DNA from: Desulfobulbaceae bacterium UBA2262
Lineage (GTDB): Bacteria > Desulfobacterota > Desulfobulbia > Desulfobulbales > Desulfurivibrionaceae
Length of the DNA: 8,556 bases
Direction of reading: 5' to 3'
Assembly (NCBI GenBank): GCA_002347185.1
Contig: DDXK01000105.1
Span: forward strand, 1-8,556
The notes under the pieces were generated by a model. It had not been told where the DNA came from and made no database searches. It saw only the letters and a program-made list of their open reading frames with translations. Position 1 is the first letter of the stretch, and the number at the start of each line of letters is the position of its first letter. Both the position numbers and the translations under genes were made by a program. Of this stretch, positions 1 to 5,934 are shown one piece after another.

Positions 1-1
1 G

Positions 2-451
2 GTCAAGGTAATGGGCAAGGGTGCCAAGGAGCGATTGGTGCCGGTTGGTGGCGCTGCCATAAACGCCGTGCTCCATTACTTGGCGGATGCGCGCCCGGAC
101 CTGCTTGCCAAGGGCAAACCCAACGCTCGCCAAGAGGCGCTGTTTCTCAACCATCGGGGCGGGCGCCTAACGAGGCGCAGCCTGCATCGCGTCGTGCGTC
201 GCACCGCGCGAGGCATCCCCCGGATTAAGGACGTTAGCCCGCACACGTGGCGGCACACCTTTGCCACGCACCTCCTCGAAGGCGGTGCGGATCTGCGAGC
301 TGTCCAAGAACTGCTAGGTCACGCCTCGTTGCGGTCAACTCAGATCTACACCAAAGTGACCGTCGAGCAGCTTCAGAGGGTCTACCTCAAAGCACATCCG
401 CGCCGTGAATCTGACGAGACGCCACAAAACGACGAACCGGACCGGCCGTAA
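2..451 (+). CDS. xerC: XerC/XerD-type tyrosine recombinase, C-terminal part (5' end outside window)
   Basis: Partial gene: the frame is open from base 2 and the first residues (VKVMGKGAKERLVP) already match the catalytic-lysine beta-hairpin of Xer recombinases, so the true start lies upstream; the in-frame ATG at 11 is internal. The visible 149 or so residues are the C-terminal catalytic domain. HTWR supplies the conserved His and Arg, LLGH the second His, and IYTKV the nucleophilic Tyr. The first active-site Arg would lie before the window. Xer recombinases resolve chromosome dimers at dif by strand exchange through a 3'-phosphotyrosine. The gene sits 30 bases before hslV, the order known in Firmicutes as codV-clpQ-clpY, which favours a XerC/CodV housekeeping role over a phage integrase. 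XerC versus XerD cannot be settled from this fragment. The tail after the Tyr is hydrophilic and slightly long. Confidence 0.88.
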   Translation, partial: VKVMGKGAKERLVPVGGAAINAVLHYLADARPDLLAKGKPNARQEALFLNHRGGRLTRRSLHRVVRRTARGIPRIKDVSPHTWRHTFATHLLEGGADLRAVQELLGHASLRSTQIYTKVTVEQLQRVYLKAHPRRESDETPQNDEPDRP

Positions 452-467
452 CGGACGTAGTAAGGGC

Positions 468-473
468 AGGAGG
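468..473 (+). promoter_or_regulatory. Ribosome binding site that decides the hslV start
   Basis: AGGAGG here lies 8 bases before the TTG at 482 but only 2 bases before the TTG at 476. An in-frame TAA at 461-463 rules out any start further upstream, and the next in-frame start-type codon (GTG, just after the two threonines) would delete the catalytic threonine. A TTG start is therefore forced, and 482 is the better spaced one. Confidence 0.65.
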
Positions 474-481
474 GGTTGCCA

Positions 482-1057
482 TTGTTCAAAGGTACAACAG
501 TGATCGCAGTCCGACGTGATGGCAAGGCCGCGATGGCCAGTGACGGCCAGGTTACCCAACAGGAGCAAAACGTGATCCTCAAGCATCATGCGCGCAAAGT
601 CAGGCGACTGGCCAGTGGGCGTGTCCTTGCCGGTTTTGCCGGCTCGGTCGCCGACGCGATGACCTTGTTTGAGAAGTTCGAAGGCAAGCTGGAGGAATAC
701 CGCGGATCCCTGGCCAAGGCCGCCGTCGCGTTGGCCAAGGAGTGGCGCACCGATCGCACCCTGCAGCGCCTCCAGGCGCTCCTCCTCGTGCTCGATCATG
801 AGACCTTGCTGCTCGTATCCGGTACGGGCGAGGTCATTGAGCCTGACGAGCCCATTGCCGCTGTAGGATCAGGCGGGCCATACGCGTTGGCTGCCGCCAA
901 AGCGCTGATGCGCAATACTGACCTGTCAGCAACGGAAATCGCCCGTCAAGCGCTGTTGATCGCCTCTGAGATCTGCATCTACACCAATGACCACATCACC
1001 CTGGAAGAGATTGCTATATCGACACCGGCCACCGAAGGAGATAGACAGCATGATTGA
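482..1057 (+). CDS. hslV: ATP-dependent protease peptidase subunit HslV (ClpQ)
   Basis: N-terminal-threonine peptidase that forms the double-ring core of the HslUV protease and degrades proteins unfolded by HslU in the cytoplasm. From the TTG at 482 the product is 191 aa, slightly longer than usual. The short propeptide MFKG precedes TTVIAVRR; the first Thr becomes the catalytic Thr1 after processing. Counting from Thr1, Asp17 of the family is present (ASDGQVT), the family's catalytic Lys33 corresponds to the Lys in ARKVRR, and AVGSGGPYAL carries the conserved Ser. The body (AGFAGSVADA, TLFEKFE, KEWRTDR, SGTGEVIEPDE, SEICIYTNDH) is unmistakable. Two residues are inserted between DGQVT and the ARKVRR lysine relative to E. 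coli HslV. The wording is closer to Firmicutes ClpQ than to proteobacterial HslV (judged from memory). The 3' end overlaps hslU by 8 bases, indicating translational coupling. Confidence 0.95.
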   Translation: MFKGTTVIAVRRDGKAAMASDGQVTQQEQNVILKHHARKVRRLASGRVLAGFAGSVADAMTLFEKFEGKLEEYRGSLAKAAVALAKEWRTDRTLQRLQALLLVLDHETLLLVSGTGEVIEPDEPIAAVGSGGPYALAAAKALMRNTDLSATEIARQALLIASEICIYTNDHITLEEIAISTPATEGDRQHD

Positions 1058-2438
1058 CCTGACACCGCGCGAGATCGTTGCGGAGCTTGATCGGTACATC
1101 GTCGGCCAGGACAACGCCAAACGGGCCGTCGCCATTGCATTGCGCAACCGCTACCGCCGGCAACGGCTGCCAGAGGACATCCGCGATGAGATCTTGCCCA
1201 AGAACATCCTCATGATCGGACCAACCGGCGTCGGCAAGACCGAGATCGCCCGCAGGCTGGCCAGCCTCGCCCAATCGCCCTTCCTCAAGGTGGAGGCCTC
1301 CAAGTTCACCGAGGTGGGCTATGTGGGCCGGGACGTGGAGTCGATGATCCGCGATCTGCTGGAACTCGCCATCGGCATGGTCCGCGAGGAGGAGAAGGAA
1401 AAGGTCGCCCGCAAGGCCGAGGAACTGGCCGAGGAGCGTCTCCTCGATCTGCTGGTGCCGCCGCGCTCCGCTCCTGTCCCGCTCGGCGCGGGGGGGGGGC
1501 TGGCCGGCAGGCCTGAGGAAGCCCTGCCCGGGCAGGGCGGGATGGAGGCGACCCGGGAAAAATTCCGGCAGATGCTGCGCGAGGGCAAGCTGGAGGAGCG
1601 GCCGGTGGAAATGGAGGTGGAGCAGGCCACCTCCCTGCCGATGTTCGGGATGCTCTCCCAGGGCGGCGGCATGGAGGAGATGGAATCGAGCCTCAAGGAG
1701 ATGTTCGGCAAGATGTTTCCCAAGAAAGGCCAGCGCCGGCAGGTGAAGGTGCAGGAGGCCCGCGAGTTCCTGAAAAAGAGCGAGGCCGAAAAGCTGGTCG
1801 ATATGGAAAACGTGATCCGGCTCGCCATTCAGCGCACCGAGCAGTCGGGCATCATCTTTCTGGACGAGATCGACAAGATCGCCTCCCGGCAGGGCGCTGC
1901 CGGCCACCAGGGCGCCGAGGTGTCGCGGGAAGGGGTGCAGCGCGACCTGCTGCCCATCGTGGAAGGCTCCACGGTGACCACCAAGCACGGGATGGTCAAG
2001 ACCGACCACATCCTTTTCATCGCCAGCGGCGCCTTTCATCTTGCCAAGCCCTCCGACCTGGTGCCGGAGCTGCAGGGCCGCTTTCCCATCCGGGTGGAGC
2101 TCGATCCCCTGGGCGAGGAGGAGTTCTACCGGATCCTCACCGAGCCGCAGAATGCCCTGCTCAAGCAGTATACCGCCCTCCTGGCCACGGAAGGTATCGC
2201 CCTGGAGTTTGCCGATGAGGCGATCAGGGCCATGGCGCGGATCGCCGCGGAGGTGAACAGGAAGACCGAAAACATCGGGGCCCGCCGTCTGCATACGGTG
2301 CTGGAGCGGCTGCTGGAGGAGCTTTCCTTCGAGGCCACCGATCGGAGCGAGAAGGCCTTTCTGGTGGACGCGGAGTATGTGCAAAAACAGCTGCGGGATA
2401 TTTCCGCTAACGAGGATCTGAGCCGGTTTATCCTGTAG
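1050..2438 (+). CDS. hslU: ATP-dependent protease ATPase subunit HslU (ClpY)
   Basis: AAA+ unfoldase that caps HslV and feeds it substrates. The ATG at 1050 has AAGGAG at 1035-1040 (9-base spacing) and gives 462 aa, normal for the family. Seen in order: N-terminal LTPREIV and YIVGQ; Walker A GPTGVGKTE at residues 57-65; pore loop GYVG at 90-93; an intermediate (I) domain from about 110 to 245 with a low-complexity Gly/Pro-rich insertion; Walker B IIFLDEID at 268-275; DVSREG-like EVSREGVQRD; sensor and arginine-finger region ELQGRFPIRVEL; and the C-terminal tail DLSRFIL, which in this family docks into HslV. It is co-transcribed and coupled to hslV. The first roughly 70 codons use TTG leucine codons like the two upstream genes, while the rest uses none in about 45 leucines, so the gene may be mosaic. 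A run of ten G lies in the I-domain without breaking the frame. Confidence 0.96.
   Translation: MIDLTPREIVAELDRYIVGQDNAKRAVAIALRNRYRRQRLPEDIRDEILPKNILMIGPTGVGKTEIARRLASLAQSPFLKVEASKFTEVGYVGRDVESMIRDLLELAIGMVREEEKEKVARKAEELAEERLLDLLVPPRSAPVPLGAGGGLAGRPEEALPGQGGMEATREKFRQMLREGKLEERPVEMEVEQATSLPMFGMLSQGGGMEEMESSLKEMFGKMFPKKGQRRQVKVQEAREFLKKSEAEKLVDMENVIRLAIQRTEQSGIIFLDEIDKIASRQGAAGHQGAEVSREGVQRDLLPIVEGSTVTTKHGMVKTDHILFIASGAFHLAKPSDLVPELQGRFPIRVELDPLGEEEFYRILTEPQNALLKQYTALLATEGIALEFADEAIRAMARIAAEVNRKTENIGARRLHTVLERLLEELSFEATDRSEKAFLVDAEYVQKQLRDISANEDLSRFIL
1490..1499 (+). repeat. Homopolymer of ten G inside hslU
   Basis: Ten consecutive G encode the last base of an Ala codon and three Gly codons in the variable I-domain of HslU. 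The reading frame is intact with ten G. Such tracts are prone to replication slippage and to sequencing length errors; here the flanking protein reads normally on both sides, so the length given is probably right or off by a multiple of three. Confidence 0.8.
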
Positions 2439-2519
2439 CAGTCTCGTGCGGGAGCCGTCCCTGGCTCTTGCGGGTCCCGCGAAATACGGCGGAGCGCTTT
2501 TTCTTTTTTGGAGGCCAAG

Positions 2520-3038
2520 ATGATCGACCCGGAGTTGAAGTATTGCCCCAGGTGCAGGGACGAATACCGCGCCGACATTGTCCAGTGCGCGAGCTGCGCC
2601 ATTCCCCTCATTGTGGGAGCCGAATTCGGAAAGCTCGAAAAGCAGCGGCACAGCCCCCTGCACAACCGCAAGGGCGCGCTGACCCCGGAGGACGAGTTGA
2701 TCGTCATCCATCAGGCAGGGCTGGCGGACGCCAAGCATCTGCAGGCCCTGCTCGAAAAGGAGCGGATAGGAACCCTGCTGGCCAGCGAGGACAAGGCTTG
2801 CGGCAAGGGCTGCTGCGCGCCCAAGTTCTTTCTGCAGGTGCGCAGGGAGGATGTGCCCGACGCCATCGAGATCCTGCAGGAGGAGTATCGGCGCACCACC
2901 GGGCTCGCCGGTCAGGAGGAGGTACACCCGGATGCGGTTTTCGACCCCGAGTCAGGGGAAGCGGTCTGCCCTGCCTGCGGCTTTACCTTCGCCACCACGA
3001 GCACGGTTTGTCCGGACTGCGGGCTCTGTCTGGGCTGA
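2520..3038 (+). CDS. Small protein with a DUF2007-like core between two zinc ribbons
   Basis: No characterised homologue recognised. GGAGG at 2510-2514 sits 5 bases before the ATG at 2520, giving 172 aa; the TTG at 2508 overlaps this site and is not the start. The N-terminus has two CxxC pairs (Cys9, 12, 23, 26) and the C-terminus two more (Cys150, 153, 164, 167) followed by Cys170, each forming a rubredoxin-like or zinc-ribbon knuckle. Between them, residues about 58-123 read like the DUF2007 (putative signal-transducing) fold: hydrophobic strand, HQAGLADAKHLQALLEKERIG, then a second strand and the helix REDVPDAIEILQEEY. A further cysteine cluster (Cys94, 98, 99) lies in the loop between the two halves. 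No signal peptide or membrane segment, so it is probably cytoplasmic. It lies 81 bases after hslU on the same strand and may be co-transcribed. Zinc binding is predicted; partner and role are unknown. Confidence 0.85.
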   Translation: MIDPELKYCPRCRDEYRADIVQCASCAIPLIVGAEFGKLEKQRHSPLHNRKGALTPEDELIVIHQAGLADAKHLQALLEKERIGTLLASEDKACGKGCCAPKFFLQVRREDVPDAIEILQEEYRRTTGLAGQEEVHPDAVFDPESGEAVCPACGFTFATTSTVCPDCGLCLG

Positions 3039-3040
3039 GG

Positions 3041-3796
3041 TCAGTCGGGAAACAGTCTTTCCAGCAGGCGGCTTGCCGCTTTCTCCACCTCGGGGAGGGC
3101 AGTGATCACCGGCTCGCCTGCCCGTTCTGTCCGGCGGATGGCCGCAGAGTCCGGAAAGCAGGCGATGGGCGCCTCGCCAAGACCTTCGGCGAGGAAGGCC
3201 TCGTCTTCCGGCCCCGTGACCAGGTTGCCGACAAAGGAGATGCGGGGGATGCCGGACTGCACGGCCAGCTCCTTGATCTTGAGGGCGGTGCGGATGCCCG
3301 ACTGGGAGGGGATCGTCACGATGAGCAGCTGGTCGACCCCGGCGATGGTGCCCCGCCCGAGATGTTCCACCCCGGCCTCCATGTCGAGGAGGACCACCTG
3401 GCTGGGGGCGAGGAGAAGCTTGGTGAGCAGGCGCCGCAGCACGGTGTTTTCCGGGCAGGCGCAGCCGCCCTTCGCGGTCTGGATGGCGCCGAGAACCATG
3501 AGGCGCAGGCCGTCTTGTTCCACGATATATCTGGCCAGCAGGTCATCGACCTGGGGATTGATGTTGTAGAAGGGGGAGCCTTCCACCTTGCCGGACCGCT
3601 CCACCAGCATCTCCTTCATCTCGGCAATGGGGATGATCCGCGCCACCTCCTTGATCCCGATGCTCTCGGCCATGTGGGGGCTCGGGTCCGCGTCGATGAG
3701 GAGCACCTCCCTGCCCTGGTTCCGCAACTGCCTGGCCAGCATGGCCATGATGGTGGTTTTGCCGACTCCGCCCTTGCCGCTGATTGCTATCTTCAT
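3041..3796 (-). CDS. cooC: CooC-type P-loop ATPase (nickel insertion / CO dehydrogenase maturation family)
   Basis: Member of the SIMIBI/MinD class. The 251-aa product opens directly with the deviant Walker A GKGGVGKTT (Gly7-Thr15, with the signature Lys8 as well as Lys13). Next come LLIDADPSPH (Asp35 and Asp37), the Cys-x-Cys pair Cys112 and Cys114 in GGCACPEN, and the Walker B-like LLDMEAGVEHLGRG (Asp138). The Cys-x-Cys at 112/114 is the metal-binding, dimer-bridging motif of CooC proteins, which use ATP to deliver nickel to the C-cluster of anaerobic CO dehydrogenase. No CODH, acs or other nickel-enzyme gene is in the window, so the client is unknown; CooC-like paralogues acting on other enzymes are an alternative. 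The gene converges on the zinc-ribbon gene with only 2 bases between stop codons and no terminator hairpin. GGGGA lies shortly before the ATG. Family is confident; the exact CooC role is inferred. Confidence 0.85.
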   Translation of the reverse strand: MKIAISGKGGVGKTTIMAMLARQLRNQGREVLLIDADPSPHMAESIGIKEVARIIPIAEMKEMLVERSGKVEGSPFYNINPQVDDLLARYIVEQDGLRLMVLGAIQTAKGGCACPENTVLRRLLTKLLLAPSQVVLLDMEAGVEHLGRGTIAGVDQLLIVTIPSQSGIRTALKIKELAVQSGIPRISFVGNLVTGPEDEAFLAEGLGEAPIACFPDSAAIRRTERAGEPVITALPEVEKAASRLLERLFPD

Positions 3797-3865
3797 GCCG
3801 TCCCCATCCGCGATTAGAGGAAAAATCCCGATCTGATCCGGACCGCTTGCCCTGTTTTTTTGTGC

Positions 3866-3881
3866 AAGGAAAGCGTTCCTT
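3866..3881. repeat. Perfect inverted repeat AAGGAA-N4-TTCCTT in the divergent intergenic region
   Basis: Six-base arms around a 4-base centre (AGCG). It lies between the divergent cooC-type gene and the namZ operon, 3 bases beyond the -10 candidate of the minus-strand promoter, so it would overlap the start of the minus-strand transcript. It could be a repressor operator or a small 5' hairpin. A T-run precedes rather than follows it on the plus strand, so it is not an intrinsic terminator. Short enough to arise by chance. Confidence 0.35.
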
Positions 3882-3883
3882 CG

Positions 3884-3913
3884 TTTATAAAGAGTGGTGT
3901 TCGATCCTGTCGC
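3884..3913 (-). promoter_or_regulatory. Candidate sigma70-like promoter for the cooC-type gene
   Basis: Read on the minus strand: -35 GCGACA (bases 3908-3913), an 18-base spacer, and -10 TATAAA (bases 3884-3889). That is four and five matches of six to the consensus. It lies about 90 bases upstream of the ATG at 3796. No comparably good plus-strand promoter was found in the 213-base intergenic region (3797-4009), which otherwise holds only the inverted repeat at 3866-3881 and the ribosome binding site GGAG at 4002-4005. Confidence 0.35.
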
Positions 3914-4009
3914 CCCATAGCCTAATCAGCGGCCGTTAAAGTGCAACGGAAAAATCGTGCGCAGGACCGTTGCCGGCCTTTTCCCCTTTTTCCAAGAGAA
4001 CGGAGACCT

Positions 4010-5179
4010 ATGGTTACCCTCGGAGTGGAGAATCTCCTCAGCGCCCCGCCTGAGTTCCTGAAAGGAAAACGGCTGGCCCTGCTTTGCAATCAGGCGTCCA
4101 CCGACCGCACCCTTGCCCACAGCCGCGATCTGATCAACAGGGCCTTTCCGGGGCAGCTTACCGCTCTTTTCACCCCGCAACACGGTTTTTTTGCCGAGAA
4201 ACAGGACAACATGATCGAGTCGGAGCACATGCGCGACCCGGTCACCGGCCTGCCCGCCTTCAGCCTCTACGGCGAGGTGCGCAGGCCCACCGCGGCCATG
4301 TTCGACCATTTCGACGTGCTTCTGGTGGATATCGTCGACGTCGGCACCCGGGTCTACACTTTTCTCTACACCCTGGCCTATTGCCTGGAGGTGGCCAGGG
4401 AGGAGGGGAAGGAGGTGGTGGTTCTCGACCGGCCCAATCCCATCGGCGGCGAGCAGATCGAAGGCAATCTGCTGCAGGACGATTGCCGTTCTTTTGTCGG
4501 CCTTTATCCTCTGCCCATGCGCCATGGTCTCACCTTTGGCGAACTGGCCCGGCTGCTCAACGAAGAGTATGCCATCGGCGCCGCCCTGACCGTTGTCCCC
4601 ATGGGCGGCTGGCGGCGGCGGATGCTTTTTGCCGACACCGGCCTGCCCTGGGTCTTTCCCTCGCCCAACATGCCGACCCCGGCCACCGCCCTGGTCTATC
4701 CGGGTCAGGTGATCTTCGAGGGCACCAACATCTCGGAAGGCCGGGGCACCACTCTGCCCTTCGAGCTTTTCGGCGCTCCCTTTCTCGACCCTGGGCGGGT
4801 GCTGGCCCATCTTGCCGATATCCCTCTGCCCGGCTGCCTCCTGCGGCCCCTTGCCTTCGAGCCCACCTCCAACAAGTGGGCCGGGCAGTGCTGCCGGGGC
4901 TTCCAGCTCCATGTCACCGACCCGGCCGTCTTCTTGCCCTACCGGACCAGCCTGGCCCTGCTGCAGGCCTTTATGTGTCTCTATCCCCAGGAATTCGCCC
5001 GCAAGGAGCCGCCCTACGAATACGAGTACCAGCGGTCGCCCCTCGATCTGATCCTGGGGGACAGGGGGCTCGGGGAGCAGCTCGCGCAAGGGGCGGATCT
5101 GCTGCGCCTGGAGCAAGGGTGGCAGGAGGAACTGGGCCGTTTCGCCCTGCTGCGCCGGAAATATTTTCTCTACGACTGA
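4010..5179 (+). CDS. namZ: NamZ/YbbC-type exo-beta-N-acetylmuramidase (DUF1343, GH171 family)
   Basis: Family members release terminal N-acetylmuramic acid from peptidoglycan fragments (shown for Bacillus YbbC/NamZ and Tannerella NamZ). The 389-aa product shows the family blocks in order: CNQAS at 26-30, TPQHGFF at 55-61, a DIVDVGTRVYTF block at about 107-118 (usually DIQDVG), DRPNPIGG at 140-147, RHGLTFGELA at about 169-178, SPNMPTP at 218-224, and EGTNISEGRGTT at 237-248. The ATG at 4010 follows GGAG by 4 bases; a GTG at 3941 would add a 23-residue basic, Pro-rich extension with no ribosome site. With either start there is no signal peptide, unlike the exported YbbC, so the enzyme is predicted cytoplasmic and may act in cell-wall recycling. 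It is first in an apparent operon with the transferase gene 25 bases downstream. The catalytic residues were not individually verified. Confidence 0.9.
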   Translation: MVTLGVENLLSAPPEFLKGKRLALLCNQASTDRTLAHSRDLINRAFPGQLTALFTPQHGFFAEKQDNMIESEHMRDPVTGLPAFSLYGEVRRPTAAMFDHFDVLLVDIVDVGTRVYTFLYTLAYCLEVAREEGKEVVVLDRPNPIGGEQIEGNLLQDDCRSFVGLYPLPMRHGLTFGELARLLNEEYAIGAALTVVPMGGWRRRMLFADTGLPWVFPSPNMPTPATALVYPGQVIFEGTNISEGRGTTLPFELFGAPFLDPGRVLAHLADIPLPGCLLRPLAFEPTSNKWAGQCCRGFQLHVTDPAVFLPYRTSLALLQAFMCLYPQEFARKEPPYEYEYQRSPLDLILGDRGLGEQLAQGADLLRLEQGWQEELGRFALLRRKYFLYD

Positions 5180-5204
5180 AGTCGGGCCCAAGGCGCACGA
5201 GGCG

Positions 5205-5915
5205 ATGAATCCCGGGCAGATCCTTGCCAGTCTTGCGGAGTACTTTTCCGACATTCCCGTGGAATGCCCCTACGGCCTGCCGCAGGTCGCCGTCTACCAT
5301 CAGGCCTCTTTCTGCAATCTGCCGGGGAATCTGCTCGCCCTGTTCTGGGCCGCAGGCTATCGCCGGAACGGCAACACCATCTATGCCATGCGCTGCCGCG
5401 GGTGTGAGAGCTGCGTCCCCATCAGGCTCGAGCCGGAAACCTTTCGCCGATCCCGGAACATGGAGAGGGTCTGGCGGCGCAACCGGGATCTTACCGTCGA
5501 GTTCGGCCCGATCACGGTGAGCGACGAGAGGCTTGCCCTCTGCGAGCTTTTCCTGGCCAGCCGCTATCCCGGACACAGCGGCTCCGCCCGGGATTATTAC
5601 AGCGGCTTTTTTTTGAGCGGTATGCCAAACACCGCCGAACTCACCTTCCGGGAGGGTGGGCGTCTGGTCGGCGTTTCGGTGGTGGATATCGGCCCCGAGA
5701 GCATGAGCGCCGTTTATTTTTACCATGACCCGGCCCAGGCGAGGCGAAGCCTCGGCACCTTCAACATCCTCTTCCTGGCCGACCTGGCCCTGCGGGAGAG
5801 GCTGCGGTATCTCTACCTGGGGTACTGGCTGGAAGAGGTGGCCGCCATGCGCTATAAATCGCGGTTCACGCCCCATTTCCTTCTCAGGGCGGGGCAGTGG
5901 CAACGGGTGGATTGA
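5205..5915 (+). CDS. bpt: Aminoacyl-tRNA-protein transferase of the Bpt/Ate type (N-degron tagging)
   Basis: Transfers an amino acid from charged tRNA to the N-terminus of proteins starting with acidic residues; bacterial Bpt uses leucine, eukaryotic Ate1 arginine. The 236 aa match the family's usual length. Visible signatures: Cys21 in VECPYG, the cysteine block MRCRGCESCVPIR (Cys64, 67, 70), RRNRDL, SRYPGH, the YFYHDP strand, and the C-terminal block SLGTFNILFLADLALRE then YLYLGYWLEE and MRYKSRFTPH, the GNAT-like acyl-transferase core. The cysteines correspond to the region that can hold an iron-sulfur cluster in Ate1 proteins. GAGG lies 2 bases before the ATG, a tight spacing. The gene lies 25 bases after namZ and 19 before fur-feoA, so all three are probably one transcript. 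Leucyl specificity is assumed from bacterial relatives; many databases name these arginyltransferases. Confidence 0.9.
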   Translation: MNPGQILASLAEYFSDIPVECPYGLPQVAVYHQASFCNLPGNLLALFWAAGYRRNGNTIYAMRCRGCESCVPIRLEPETFRRSRNMERVWRRNRDLTVEFGPITVSDERLALCELFLASRYPGHSGSARDYYSGFFLSGMPNTAELTFREGGRLVGVSVVDIGPESMSAVYFYHDPAQARRSLGTFNILFLADLALRERLRYLYLGYWLEEVAAMRYKSRFTPHFLLRAGQWQRVD

Positions 5916-5934
5916 GGCCAACGAGGAGAGAGAG

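Noticed and set aside
2..451. Integrase of a mobile element at the window start
   Set aside because: The recombinase reads as a Xer protein and sits directly before hslV-hslU, a known housekeeping order; no attachment site, transposase or phage gene is visible.
2448..2509. Possible intrinsic terminator after hslU (GCGGGA...TCCCGC arms, then a T-rich run)
   Set aside because: The stem is imperfect with a long bulge, and the T-run begins 17 bases after the stem and merges with the ribosome binding site of the next gene.
1014..2927. 637-codon open frame on the minus strand opposite hslU
   Set aside because: It mirrors the codon pattern of hslU in G+C-rich DNA, gives a Leu/Gly/His-rich sequence with no recognisable domain, and lies opposite an unmistakable gene.
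3941..4009. Upstream GTG start for the NamZ gene
   Set aside because: No ribosome binding site, and the added residues are basic and Pro-rich with no family similarity; the ATG at 4010 has GGAG at good spacing.
3926..5254. 442-codon minus-strand open frame opposite namZ
   Set aside because: Low-complexity Gly/Gln/His-rich translation with no motifs; antisense shadow of the NamZ gene.
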